From Pontibacter pamirensis (GTDB lineage: Bacteria; Bacteroidota; Bacteroidia; Cytophagales; Hymenobacteraceae): a DNA stretch of 64,000 nt. The stretch lies in contig NZ_SSNI01000013.1 in assembly GCF_010015475.1 (NCBI RefSeq), positions 62,001 to 126,000 of the forward strand, written 5' to 3'. The notes beneath the pieces were generated by a model. It searched no databases and was not told the DNA's origin. It worked only from the letters and a program-made list of their open reading frames with translations. Position numbers and translations under genes: made by a program. Shown piece after piece: positions 27,517-35,387 of the stretch (the first letter of the stretch is position 1; every line of letters begins with the position of its first letter).

Positions 27517-28119
27517 ATCTTGTAGAGAAGCACAATCATTTCGGACTTCTGCACTAATTAATTTACCACTCCTATCAACTTCTAAATGGCAGCACTCCAG
27601 GAACAGCTGCTTCAGCTTCTCGCGGCCGCGCTGGATGCGGGACTTTGCCCCGGAATAGGAAATACCTAGCCGTTCCGCTATCTCTTTCTGGCTGATGCCT
27701 TCTAGTTCGCTCAGCCGGAGCGGCTCAGCGTATTCTGGTGGCAACAGGTTGATGAGCGGCTCCACCAGGGCCTCCACCTCGTGGCGCTCCTGCCCAGGCA
27801 GTTCCACCTCTGGCAGCTCTGTTTCGGCACCTAAAGGTTGGCGACGGCTGCTCTCCCGGAAGAAATCATGTACCGTGTTGCGCGTAATCTGGTAGAGCCA
27901 GGCTTTTAGGTTATGCACCTCCTGCAACTGCTCACAGTTCTTGTACAGCTTCAGGTAAAGCTGCTGTAGAATATCGTTTGCCTCCTCTTTGTCCTGCACC
28001 CGCTTCAGCACAAAGCCTCTCAGTTGTGCTTCGTAAGCCAGAAATACAGGCGCGACGGCCGCACAGGAATCTGTGGCAGCAGCTTTATTTTGCTCAGGGT
28101 TGATGCAGCAGTTTTCCAT
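27502..28119 (-). CDS. sigZ: ECF sigma factor, SigZ type
   Basis: A 205-residue sigma factor. Region 2 spans about residues 24-92 (L-K-A-W-L-Y-Q-I-T-R-N-T-V-H-D-F-F-R) and region 4 about 115-170 (S-Q-K-E-I-A-E-R-L-G-I-S-Y-S-G-A-K-S-R-I-Q-R-G). The C-terminal extension with C176-C177 then H-L-E-V-D-R-S-G-K is typical of SigZ. A second Cys pair sits at C4-C5. It is 8 bp downstream of the GNAT gene on the same strand, in the arsI-GNAT neighbourhood, so metal(loid)-linked regulation is a fair inference. No anti-sigma gene is nearby. Confidence 0.9.
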   Translation of the reverse strand: MENCCINPEQNKAAATDSCAAVAPVFLAYEAQLRGFVLKRVQDKEEANDILQQLYLKLYKNCEQLQEVHNLKAWLYQITRNTVHDFFRESSRRQPLGAETELPEVELPGQERHEVEALVEPLINLLPPEYAEPLRLSELEGISQKEIAERLGISYSGAKSRIQRGREKLKQLFLECCHLEVDRSGKLISAEVRNDCASLQDMRSK

Positions 28120-28127
28120 GTTCCTGT

Positions 28128-28640
28128 TTATATACCTACAATTTTACTTCTTCTTTCCAGCAGGTAAACATCACGCCACTCGCCGTGCATCTGGCCCAGC
28201 TTTTCGCGGTAGCCCACTACTCTGAACCCGCATTGCTCGTGCAGTTTTATACTTGCCTCGTTTTCCTTGAATATACCTGCCTGCAGCGTCCAGAAACCCT
28301 GCTCCTCCGATAGCTCCACAAGTTCGCTCAACAGCAGTTTGCCGATCCCTCTTCCCCTGAAATCCGGATGAACATACACACTTTCTTCAGCCACTCCGCT
28401 GTACACGCACCTGCCTGACACAGGCGTAAGCGCAGTCCAGCCCGCTACACCGTCCTCAGTAAGGGCCACCAGGCGGCAGTTTGGCAGGTGTTTGGCATCC
28501 CACGCCTCCCACTCCGGCGCCTTTGTCTCGAAAGTAGCGTGGCGGGTAGCGATGCCCCACTCATATATTTCTTTTACCTGTGGATAGTGCTTAGGCTGCA
28601 TCTCCGTTAACAGCACTGAATTCAGAAGCTTGGTCTGCAT
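28128..28640 (-). CDS. GNAT N-acetyltransferase of the phosphinothricin/ArsN-like group
   Basis: A 170-residue acetyltransferase. The acetyl-CoA loop reads R-G-R-G-I-G-K-L-L-L (about 117-126). E-E-S-V-Y-V-H-P-D-F precedes it, and G-F-W-T-L-Q-A-G-I-F-K-E-N and H-E-Q-C-G-F-R follow as in phosphinothricin acetyltransferases. ArsN members of this group acetylate arsinothricin; the arsI neighbour makes that reading attractive but unproven. It is followed by sigZ with 8 bp spacing; a hairpin separates it from arsI. Confidence 0.85.
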   Translation of the reverse strand: MQTKLLNSVLLTEMQPKHYPQVKEIYEWGIATRHATFETKAPEWEAWDAKHLPNCRLVALTEDGVAGWTALTPVSGRCVYSGVAEESVYVHPDFRGRGIGKLLLSELVELSEEQGFWTLQAGIFKENEASIKLHEQCGFRVVGYREKLGQMHGEWRDVYLLERRSKIVGI

Positions 28641-28670
28641 AAGCTTGATTTACATAACTATTGCCAGAAA

Positions 28671-28721
28671 GAGTAAATGAGCAACAGGTATAAATATACA
28701 AGACCTGTTGCTCATTTACTC
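28671..28721. terminator. Long inverted repeat between arsI/cadI and the GNAT gene
   Basis: Perfect 19-bp arms (28671-28689 and 28703-28721) with a 13-base loop, located between two genes transcribed in the same (minus) direction. It follows the arsI stop by 27 bp and so probably ends arsI transcription, implying a separate promoter for GNAT-sigZ. Confidence 0.78.
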
Positions 28722-28747
28722 TTTTACTATGTACTATTTGTTTACTA

Positions 28748-29164
28748 TCAGGCGCTTACTGTTTCTGCTACAGCTCTGGCGTTGGCACCTTCTCCGTATA
28801 CAGTTGCCTCACCAAACGTATAAAATGCTTCCCAGTCAACGCCCTGCGGGTCAGTTATCCACGACTTCTCTGACTTTGCATAGCAGCAGGTGCATTTGCC
28901 CTCTTCCCGGATAGCGCCTTTTGCATTTTTCAGGTTTCCGTATACCTCGGCCAGTTCTTCCTCACTTTCTACCTGGATGCCCAAGTGCTCGATTCCAGCG
29001 TTCTCGGGGTGCAGCGAAATGGCGAAGTTGATGCGTGGGTCTTCCAGCATCCATTTGGCATAGTCTTCTTTTAATACAGTAGGCGCTGTGGCAAATAAGG
29101 CGGTGTAAAACGCTGTTGACTCTTGTAGGTTCTCTACGCGCACGTTTACATGGAATCTTTTCAT
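28748..29164 (-). CDS. ArsI/CadI-family metal(loid) resistance dioxygenase
   Basis: A 138-residue vicinal-oxygen-chelate (glyoxalase-like) protein. Two beta-alpha-beta-beta-beta modules are visible. Candidate Fe(II) ligands are H5, H60 and E112. The metalloid-binding cysteines lie in C91-T-C-C94-Y-A-K-S, and the D-P-Q-G-V-D-W-E-A-F tail matches ArsI (C-As lyase for trivalent organoarsenicals) and the related CadI proteins. Telling lyase from cadmium-induced protein needs more than sequence. No arsR, arsenate reductase or efflux gene is within the window. Confidence 0.88.
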   Translation of the reverse strand: MKRFHVNVRVENLQESTAFYTALFATAPTVLKEDYAKWMLEDPRINFAISLHPENAGIEHLGIQVESEEELAEVYGNLKNAKGAIREEGKCTCCYAKSEKSWITDPQGVDWEAFYTFGEATVYGEGANARAVAETVSA

Positions 29165-29228
29165 GGCTTTTGCTCTTTTAGGTGTTTTTCTATTTATACC
29201 CTGATGACGGAGCCACCTCTGAAAAGAC

Positions 29229-29272
29229 GCAGGCCTTTGAAAAAATTATTAATAATTTTTTCAAAGGCCTGC
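29229..29272. terminator. 44-bp perfect spacerless palindrome
   Basis: Positions 29229-29250 and 29251-29272 are exact reverse complements, G/C-rich outside and A/T-rich at the centre. It lies 72 bp beyond the stop of the minus-strand DUF3857 gene and upstream of arsI, where it may end read-through. Confidence 0.75.
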
Positions 29273-29295
29273 ATTCCACTTATTTCTTACAACTT

Positions 29296-29313
29296 AAGCT
29301 TTAATTAAAGCTT
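29296..29313. repeat. 18-bp palindrome next to the DUF3857 stop
   Basis: An exact palindrome centred on TTAATTAA between the DUF3857 gene and the larger palindrome at 29229-29272. It could be part of the terminator or an operator; nothing else marks it. Confidence 0.5.
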
Positions 29314-29344
29314 GGTTAAGACGTTCAGATTAGTATTGCTGCCT

Positions 29345-31252
29345 CTACGGGATGTTCTTTACGAACACCACCTGCTGGCTATCAGACTTAATAACGCTGT
29401 TGAGGAAAGAAACCAACTGCACATAAGACTCTGGTTTGAAGCGGCCTTTCCCCATCTGCATGCTGCGCATGTAAACAACCCGCTGGCCATCTACTTTCAC
29501 AGAGGCTTTATACTCCCCGAAAATAGACTGATGCACTACTTCCTGGGGCAGATACTCTACCGTATAGCCAATCGGCAACTCAAACTCCACTGTATCCACA
29601 TCCAGGAAAGCCATACCACGCACGACCTCCGTTAGCCGCGTTTCCTTCTGGTTAGGCACATAAGTCCATTTGCTCATCAGGTTAGGCGAAACAAACATGC
29701 GCTTGCCGCTGATAGTGGCGCATTGGCGAAGGCTAAGCTCCAGTTGCTCCGTTACAACCGGCAGTTTGTCCTTCTGTTGCGCAAAACCATATTTCTCTAT
29801 TTCGAAGGCTGGAATCTTCACCTGCTGGTACAGCCACTTGCGCTGCTCTTCAGGCTCCAGGTTCTGAATGGCCTTGTCGCGGGCCTCCTGCTGCATGCCC
29901 GTGTAGCGGGTTACCACGCTCGCGCTGCCGCTGCCTTTCTCATTCAGCTTTACTTTAATATGACGTAGCTGAGCATTGTCAGCGGCTTCATAGTCAGGTG
30001 TTTTTACCAACTTGCCTCCTTCAGGCGTTATCAGCAGCGCATGACGACCGCCGGTAAAGCTGCCGGAGTACCCGGCTGCCTCTGTCTGACTGGTGCATTC
30101 CAGCCAGAGCGTATCGTTGGGCATTGGCACACACAGCACCACGTGGTTAAACTGGCTACTCGGAAAATCAGTCTTTATATCCGGCACATCGTTTCCAGCG
30201 CGTATCAAGGCATGGTACGAGTTTATACCAACTGTTTTCAGCATGGCTTGTGTATAGTTGGTGAGGGCTTTGCAGTCGCCGTAGCCTTTGCTATCCACAA
30301 AGTTGGCCTCAAAGGGCTGCCAGCCACCAATGCCTAACTGTATAGATACATAGCGTGTTTTGCCCTGCAGGTAGTCATACACAATCCGCACCTTTTCTTC
30401 CTGCGTTTTGGCGCTGGCCGTCAATTGAGTCAATTTTTGCTTTGTCGCCTCCGGCAGCACATCACGCCCTTTGTTCAGTTGCTCCACCCATAAGCCATAG
30501 CTTTTCCAACTCTCCATGTTGCCTTTGTAGCCTTCTACCTCAAAATCAGTTGGCGCTGTACGCACTACGGGCACGAGTTCTTCCAGTTCAGGGCCGTAAG
30601 GCTCCGTTTCTATAGGCTCCAGATTTTGCACCTGCCAACTGTATACCTCGTGGGTGGCCGTAGTGCTTTTCTTAACCGGCTGCGGCATGTTACTTTCGAG
30701 GTAACGCAGTTTCATACCTACTGGCATCTGCACCTCGTAGGTTGCCTTCTCCACTTTCAGGTGCTCTTCGTCCTGTGGATAAAAAATGGGGTAAAACAGC
30801 AGATTTTCCGATGACAGCGCATATTCGAATTCTACGGTATACGGGTATACGGTATGTGTCAGGTCCGCAATCTTCACCCGGTTATCTTCATACAATGAAA
30901 AATTACTTATGGCGCTTACATCCGTGATGTCCTTGTTCTTAAGAGCTTTTATTTTCTTGCCTGACTTGTCATAAGAAGTACCTTTAATATACTGCACCTT
31001 CCGCAACTTATCGTAATGCACATACTGCTTTGCCCTGTGGTTACCGTTACTGTTCAGGATGGTGATAGACACCTTGTATTTTGTTGTACCACTTTTAAGT
31101 GATTCAACAGTAAACACGGTTTCCTCTGAGTGAATGATGATGTTGGTATCCTCTGAAGGTTCGTTAACACTGCTTTGGCTACCCGCCTTTGTTTGTGACT
31201 GCAGGAGCAGCAGGCTAACCAAGACCCAGAGAAAGATATAGTTCTTGCGCAT
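29345..31252 (-). CDS. DUF3857 / transglutaminase-like exported protein with intact active site
   Basis: A 635-residue periplasmic or surface protein. Signal peptide (about 1-23), DUF3857 beta domain (about 50-215), transglutaminase-like core (about 280-410) and a C-terminal beta-rich domain. The catalytic trio is in place: Cys in G-Y-G-D-C-K-A-L, His in S-Q-F-N-H-V-V-L and the acidic residue in L-W-L-E-C-T. Such proteins are common in Bacteroidota; the reaction is unknown, with peptide bond formation or hydrolysis of envelope polymers likely. A paralogue without these residues lies 50 bp upstream, so the two are probably co-transcribed. Confidence 0.85.
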   Translation of the reverse strand: MRKNYIFLWVLVSLLLLQSQTKAGSQSSVNEPSEDTNIIIHSEETVFTVESLKSGTTKYKVSITILNSNGNHRAKQYVHYDKLRKVQYIKGTSYDKSGKKIKALKNKDITDVSAISNFSLYEDNRVKIADLTHTVYPYTVEFEYALSSENLLFYPIFYPQDEEHLKVEKATYEVQMPVGMKLRYLESNMPQPVKKSTTATHEVYSWQVQNLEPIETEPYGPELEELVPVVRTAPTDFEVEGYKGNMESWKSYGLWVEQLNKGRDVLPEATKQKLTQLTASAKTQEEKVRIVYDYLQGKTRYVSIQLGIGGWQPFEANFVDSKGYGDCKALTNYTQAMLKTVGINSYHALIRAGNDVPDIKTDFPSSQFNHVVLCVPMPNDTLWLECTSQTEAAGYSGSFTGGRHALLITPEGGKLVKTPDYEAADNAQLRHIKVKLNEKGSGSASVVTRYTGMQQEARDKAIQNLEPEEQRKWLYQQVKIPAFEIEKYGFAQQKDKLPVVTEQLELSLRQCATISGKRMFVSPNLMSKWTYVPNQKETRLTEVVRGMAFLDVDTVEFELPIGYTVEYLPQEVVHQSIFGEYKASVKVDGQRVVYMRSMQMGKGRFKPESYVQLVSFLNSVIKSDSQQVVFVKNIP

Positions 31253-31302
31253 AAAAATCTGTTATAAGTTTAATATCAAAAAAATCGCTATTGCGGCCGG
31301 GC

Positions 31303-33270
31303 TTAATTTGCCGCGATTCTTTTCAGCACAATCTGCTCCGCCTGCTTCGCAATTATCTGGTTGTAGAACTCTTTTAGATAGGCATATTCTGGTGCAAAGA
31401 AAACGGGCTTGTTGATATTCACCTTGCTCATCACCTGCAGGCTGCTTCCCTCCTGCTGCACCACGTACATGAAGCGGCCGCCTTTCTCAGGCAGGTTCAC
31501 GACAAGGCTCTTGGGAACTTCATCTAATTCATAGCCCTCTGGTATAGTAAAGCGGCAGATATAAGTTTCATCTATTGGCGTACCGAAGTCAACCGGATAC
31601 AGGCGCTCATTTAGTTTAAAAGGATTCTCCGTCTCTGCCTGCCCCAGCATCGGATTCAGGTAAATGATATGGTTGGCCTGGCCACTGCCACTGGCGCTGA
31701 TATTATAAGTAATATCAAGGGCACTGTTAATGTCCCGCAGGTTTTTAATTTCGGGCTTACTCATCTTAAAATCACCAACTTCTTTGGCGATACGCTCTGC
31801 ATATTTGCTCTCCCCTTCGTCTAGAATAGTTTTGCGCAGGTAGAGTGCACGGTACCCGCCAGCAGACTCGTGACCAGTACCTGTTAACTCCCCCTGTTCG
31901 TTGATGGTTATCGTGGCGTTGAATAATTTAGTAAGAGAGGCAGTCGCTGTCAGTTCTACCCAACGCTGGTCCGCTTTCTTTATGAGGCGGCCACTTCCAT
32001 TCAGGCAGCGATACGGAAGCACACCCGCAGGCAGCAACGGTTCTGTGGCATCCAGCAGGTACTCCTTTCCTCCCACCTGCACATGCGCAATCACATAGTT
32101 GAATTTGTTTATCATCGGGGAGTAAGATGTCATGACACGGCCGTGCTCGCGGGTACTCACCAGCACCGGCCCCGCATCAAAGCCTGCCTCCAGCAGCATA
32201 GAGGTCAGCAGCAGGTTAATTTCTGCAGCGCTTCCCTGGCGCAGGTCATAGGCTTTCCGGATTGGGTTGCTTGTATAGATGCCGTACTTCTCGTTCCATT
32301 TCATCCGCGACTTCACCAGTTCAAAAATAGCCTGCATCTGCTGCTCCGGTTCCTTATACTTTGCACTGATAGCGGCAAGGTCCTCTTTAAAGAAACCGCT
32401 GCGGTTTAGCTGAATGCCAAAAGAGTAATCCCCGAGCAGGTCATCTGTTACCTTGCTCCAGCTTCCGGTCATCACCTCAGTGCCTCTTCCGGGTATGTTA
32501 ACCTGCTGCAGCTCAAACTCAATTTTAGACTGGTAGTCGCCCAGCGATGTGATGTACTTCTCTTCCTTCAGAGCTGGCACATCTTTCATCGCCCACACAT
32601 AGGAGTTGTTAATCATTTCATTGCCATTCTGCCTCTGGTTATCGCTTTGGTGCAATGGATGGTATCCCTGCATCTGGAACTTATAATCGAAGTATTGTGG
32701 AATTCGCGCACGGTACTCGCTCCATACTGTTGGGATAGTTGCCTGAAACTCCCACTCACGCATATTGTACACCCTGTCAGACGTAATAACGTAGCTCACA
32801 TCAATCACAGACCCTTCTTTTACATTGGGCATGGTGAATTTCTTCATATGCCAGTACTCACTCCGTTGCTCGTCGAAAACGGTTTTAGAATTCAGTTTCT
32901 CCTTCTGCACTTTCCCGTTCTCCAGGTTATAAGTAAATCCTTTTATGCCGCCCACTCTGTCACGGGTAGATCCGTTCTCATAGTAAGGCACTGAAAAATT
33001 TGCCCAGTCATAACCGGATTTCTTTAAAATCTTAATGCGGATGTGGCGCTCTGTTACCACCTGCAGTTCGTTTACCAGGTTAAAATGAGTATAACCGTAG
33101 TCTGACAAAATAACTGCGGCTGCGCTGGTGTCTTTCTCATAAGTACGCATGGTTAATTCTGCCTCATCAATATTGCCGAATTTAGCAGCCTGTGCCCGCA
33201 CCTGCGACCAGGAGCAGCATACCAGGAAGGAAAATAAAAGAATAAGTTTAGTAGAAATTTTTGCTTTCAT
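31303..33270 (-). CDS. DUF3857-type protein with degenerate transglutaminase site
   Basis: A 655-residue exported protein. Signal peptide ends near Q-V-R-A-Q. DUF3857 domain (about 40-230) and a transglutaminase-like domain (about 280-400) are visible, but where the partner has G-D-C-K this one has G-S-A-A-E-I-N, and the catalytic His position in K-F-N-Y-V-I-A-H is Tyr. It should therefore be inactive as a thiol enzyme and may bind or regulate. The frame extends to 33345, but the ATG at 33270 fits the signal peptide. It is the first gene of a pair with 29345-31252. Confidence 0.82.
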   Translation of the reverse strand: MKAKISTKLILLFSFLVCCSWSQVRAQAAKFGNIDEAELTMRTYEKDTSAAAVILSDYGYTHFNLVNELQVVTERHIRIKILKKSGYDWANFSVPYYENGSTRDRVGGIKGFTYNLENGKVQKEKLNSKTVFDEQRSEYWHMKKFTMPNVKEGSVIDVSYVITSDRVYNMREWEFQATIPTVWSEYRARIPQYFDYKFQMQGYHPLHQSDNQRQNGNEMINNSYVWAMKDVPALKEEKYITSLGDYQSKIEFELQQVNIPGRGTEVMTGSWSKVTDDLLGDYSFGIQLNRSGFFKEDLAAISAKYKEPEQQMQAIFELVKSRMKWNEKYGIYTSNPIRKAYDLRQGSAAEINLLLTSMLLEAGFDAGPVLVSTREHGRVMTSYSPMINKFNYVIAHVQVGGKEYLLDATEPLLPAGVLPYRCLNGSGRLIKKADQRWVELTATASLTKLFNATITINEQGELTGTGHESAGGYRALYLRKTILDEGESKYAERIAKEVGDFKMSKPEIKNLRDINSALDITYNISASGSGQANHIIYLNPMLGQAETENPFKLNERLYPVDFGTPIDETYICRFTIPEGYELDEVPKSLVVNLPEKGGRFMYVVQQEGSSLQVMSKVNINKPVFFAPEYAYLKEFYNQIIAKQAEQIVLKRIAAN

Positions 33271-33535
33271 AGATAAGCATTTAGTGATTTGAAATAGGTA
33301 TAGATAATAAGCGTCTCTGTAGCACAAAAAGATAGCTTTGCGCACAAGCTATAGTGTTCATCCGCAGGCTCTCCTTTTAAACTTGTCTCAATAAAGTAAT
33401 ATTCCCTTATATATTAAAATTAAATATTAAATATTTATTTTATTTGATAAATAAACGCTAAATCAAGCTTTTATCAGCTTTTCTCTCTTGTTCAGATTAG
33501 ATAGTGGTAAGCAGACATGAACTAGTCTAAACTAA

Positions 33536-33571
33536 AAAATGCCTCAGAGCACGTGTGCTCCGAGGCATTTT
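33536..33571. terminator. Hairpin, 17-bp arms with one mismatch
   Basis: Arms 33536-33552 and 33555-33571 pair except for A33546/C33561; ends are A-run/T-run, suited to termination in either direction. No gene end is close on the plus strand, so it may be a relic or serve an unrecognised transcript. Confidence 0.6.
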
Positions 33572-33646
33572 GTTCTGTATGTAAAATTTTTCACTGACTG
33601 ATGTTACGTACAAAATGCTTTCTTGATGAAAGACAAAAAGGCACAA

Positions 33647-33698
33647 AAAAAGGTAGAGCGGCAGCCTAAGTGTTACTTTGCTACCGCTCTACCTTTTT
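33647..33698 (-). terminator. Terminator downstream of the 122-aa gene
   Basis: Perfect 15-bp arms (33647-33661 and 33684-33698) with a 22-base loop and A/T runs at the ends, 40 bp past the stop of the minus-strand gene at 33739. Confidence 0.7.
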
Positions 33699-33738
33699 GG
33701 AGTTACTTTATTTTTCAGAGGCTTAACCTCATGTTATG

Positions 33739-34107
33739 CTACAGATAAGACTTGTAATTCTTACCGTCCTGCCAGAATTCGCGGCAAGCCTCCCGCTGCT
33801 CCTGGATAAATTTATGATTTCGTTTCAAATCTTTCCAACTGCCATAGCCGAGGCGTTCACAAAGCCTGAAAAAGTTGTCGCCTTGGTTTTTCTGTCCTTT
33901 CACCCGCACCAATGCGCTGAGCAAAGGTCTGCCAGCAGCATGCTCTTTTTCTGAAATCTCGTCGATTACCTCTGTCAGCATCGACTTCTCGTAGGTGTTT
34001 TCTAAATTCAGGCCGAGTTCAGCCTCGTAGATTAGATTTTGGAAGGACATCAGGTGCGCCCGACCTCGGGCTACTTGAATTAGTTTCTTTCGTACCCTTG
34101 TGTTCAT
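33739..34107 (-). CDS. Conserved hypothetical protein, 122 aa
   Basis: A basic N-terminus (M-N-T-R-V-R-K-K) followed by helices. A R-P-L-L-S-A-L-V-R stretch then G-D-N-F-F-R-L-C-E-R-L-G-Y-G resembles a motif I recall in small Bacteroidota proteins of unknown role. No signal peptide or membrane segment. It stands alone, with a terminator after it and about 190 bp to the next gene upstream. The function is not known. Confidence 0.6.
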   Translation of the reverse strand: MNTRVRKKLIQVARGRAHLMSFQNLIYEAELGLNLENTYEKSMLTEVIDEISEKEHAAGRPLLSALVRVKGQKNQGDNFFRLCERLGYGSWKDLKRNHKFIQEQREACREFWQDGKNYKSYL

Positions 34108-34294
34108 AGTGCATGATATGTTTTACGCAACGTAAAGAACGGAGCGATATTCTCCCCCCGGATCCTCTACCTGCAAATACAACTTAAAAGTAATATATAT
34201 CACATTGAACGTATTTTAGGGGAAATGGTTGCAACTCTAGTGCAGTTATTTTCTTTTTTTAGTGCAAAATGCTAGGTTGATGCACAAGAAGCTG

Positions 34295-35068
34295 CTAACG
34301 AAGCGCTTGGGGCTGCTTCTCAGACAGATATTTCCAATAGCGCCTGGGGATGTGGCGCAGGTGTAGTTTTGGGTTCTTTCGCTCCGGAATGTTCACATGG
34401 TCGAAATACACCTGCCATAGCTGTCGATACTTGTCTTCTTCCGCATCCATAACCCCATCAGGCATATTTGTACCCTGCCGAAGCGGTTGCTCTAACTTTA
34501 TGAAGGAGGTGTTGTGCAGGTCATAATAAATACCATAGCGGCGTCGGGTGTCATAAATGGCCCAGCGCTGATCCGCATACCGTTTCCGGAAGTGATTCAG
34601 GATAAGTGGTAATACGTTAAAATCAGGGGAAATAGTGGCGTAAAACAGCTCATCCGCCGTTTTCTGGAAACGCACGAAAGCTTCCATGCGATGCTTCTCA
34701 CGGTGCACCTGCTTTGCCGCCTGTTGTATCTGCAGCACACAGGGCGCGGCAAAATTGCCTTCGATGTTTTCTTTTGTTTCGAAAACCAAGCGGATGTAGT
34801 CGAAAATGATGCGATCAAACCCCGCTTGCTCCCAAAGGTAGGTGTAATAAAGCTCCTGCAAGGCTCCCGCTGACAGCTTTTTCTGCAGCCCCTGCCATAC
34901 CCGCTGCGCCTTCTGCTCGTCTGCTATTACCGCAATGGTTTCGCCGAACATAATGGGCTGCGCCACTTGCTCCTGCTCGATGCTGGCAGGCCAGGCTTTT
35001 CGCTCATAGGCCTCAAACACCACTGTTAGCAGCCCTTCAAAAGTACCATCGTAGGTATACAGGTGCAT
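34295..35068 (-). CDS. TIGR03915-type putative DNA metabolism protein (DUF4130)
   Basis: A 257-residue cytoplasmic protein. Its opening (M-H-L-Y-T-Y-D-G-T-F-E-G-L-L) and the C-terminal part (I-Y-D-x-R-R-x-Y-G-I-Y-Y-D, P-R-R-Y-W-K-Y-L) match the DUF4130/TIGR03915 group, which is always found with the radical-SAM partner of TIGR03916; in other bacteria the group is fused to a uracil-DNA-glycosylase domain, absent here. The partner gene lies about 310 bp upstream on the same strand. The role in DNA repair or base modification is inferred from family context only. Confidence 0.85.
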   Translation of the reverse strand: MHLYTYDGTFEGLLTVVFEAYERKAWPASIEQEQVAQPIMFGETIAVIADEQKAQRVWQGLQKKLSAGALQELYYTYLWEQAGFDRIIFDYIRLVFETKENIEGNFAAPCVLQIQQAAKQVHREKHRMEAFVRFQKTADELFYATISPDFNVLPLILNHFRKRYADQRWAIYDTRRRYGIYYDLHNTSFIKLEQPLRQGTNMPDGVMDAEEDKYRQLWQVYFDHVNIPERKNPKLHLRHIPRRYWKYLSEKQPQALR

Positions 35069-35084
35069 AACTATACAGGCTGTG

Positions 35085-35387
35085 TTATTTATTACCGTTA
35101 TAGCTGTTGCGGTTTTTGTCTCCGGGCTCAGACTGCATTCTGGCAGACAGGCTTTGCAGCTGCGGCACCAGCATATTCAGTTTACAGCAAAGTGACACAC
35201 GGGCAACCTTCTGATTTTTTCTCATGACAGTAACTTCTTTAGTTTGAACAGAATTAGATGTATGACTTGACTTGACTAATTTCTTTTTTGCTGCGGCCAT
35301 CGCTCTTAAAGTCATATGATGCTGAACACAAGGCTTCCCCTTCTTTTTTCCTCTCACATGCATGAACATAAGCCCGGTATTAGCCAA
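35085..35387 (-). CDS. Doubtful small basic ORF between the DNA-repair pair
   Basis: A 100-codon frame, very Lys/Arg/Ser-rich, overlapping the last bases of the radical-SAM gene and ending 16 bp before the DUF4130 gene. If real it may start lower, at the Met at 35303 (M-A-A-A-K-K-K). Its position would make it the middle gene of a three-gene unit. The composition gives little support and it could be chance. Confidence 0.3.
   Translation of the reverse strand: MANTGLMFMHVRGKKKGKPCVQHHMTLRAMAAAKKKLVKSSHTSNSVQTKEVTVMRKNQKVARVSLCCKLNMLVPQLQSLSARMQSEPGDKNRNSYNGNK

Larger units (their letters stand above)
33271..33738. other. AT-rich intergenic region with two terminator hairpins
   Basis: 468 bp. 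33360-33530 is extremely AT-rich and holds short nested palindromes, likely promoter DNA for the DUF3857 pair. 33536-33571 and 33647-33698 are hairpins annotated separately. No open frame is credible. Confidence 0.6.

Noticed and set aside
27502-29164. A complete arsenic-resistance operon
   Set aside because: No efflux pump, arsenate reductase or ArsR is present in the window, so only a metalloid-type cluster is claimed.
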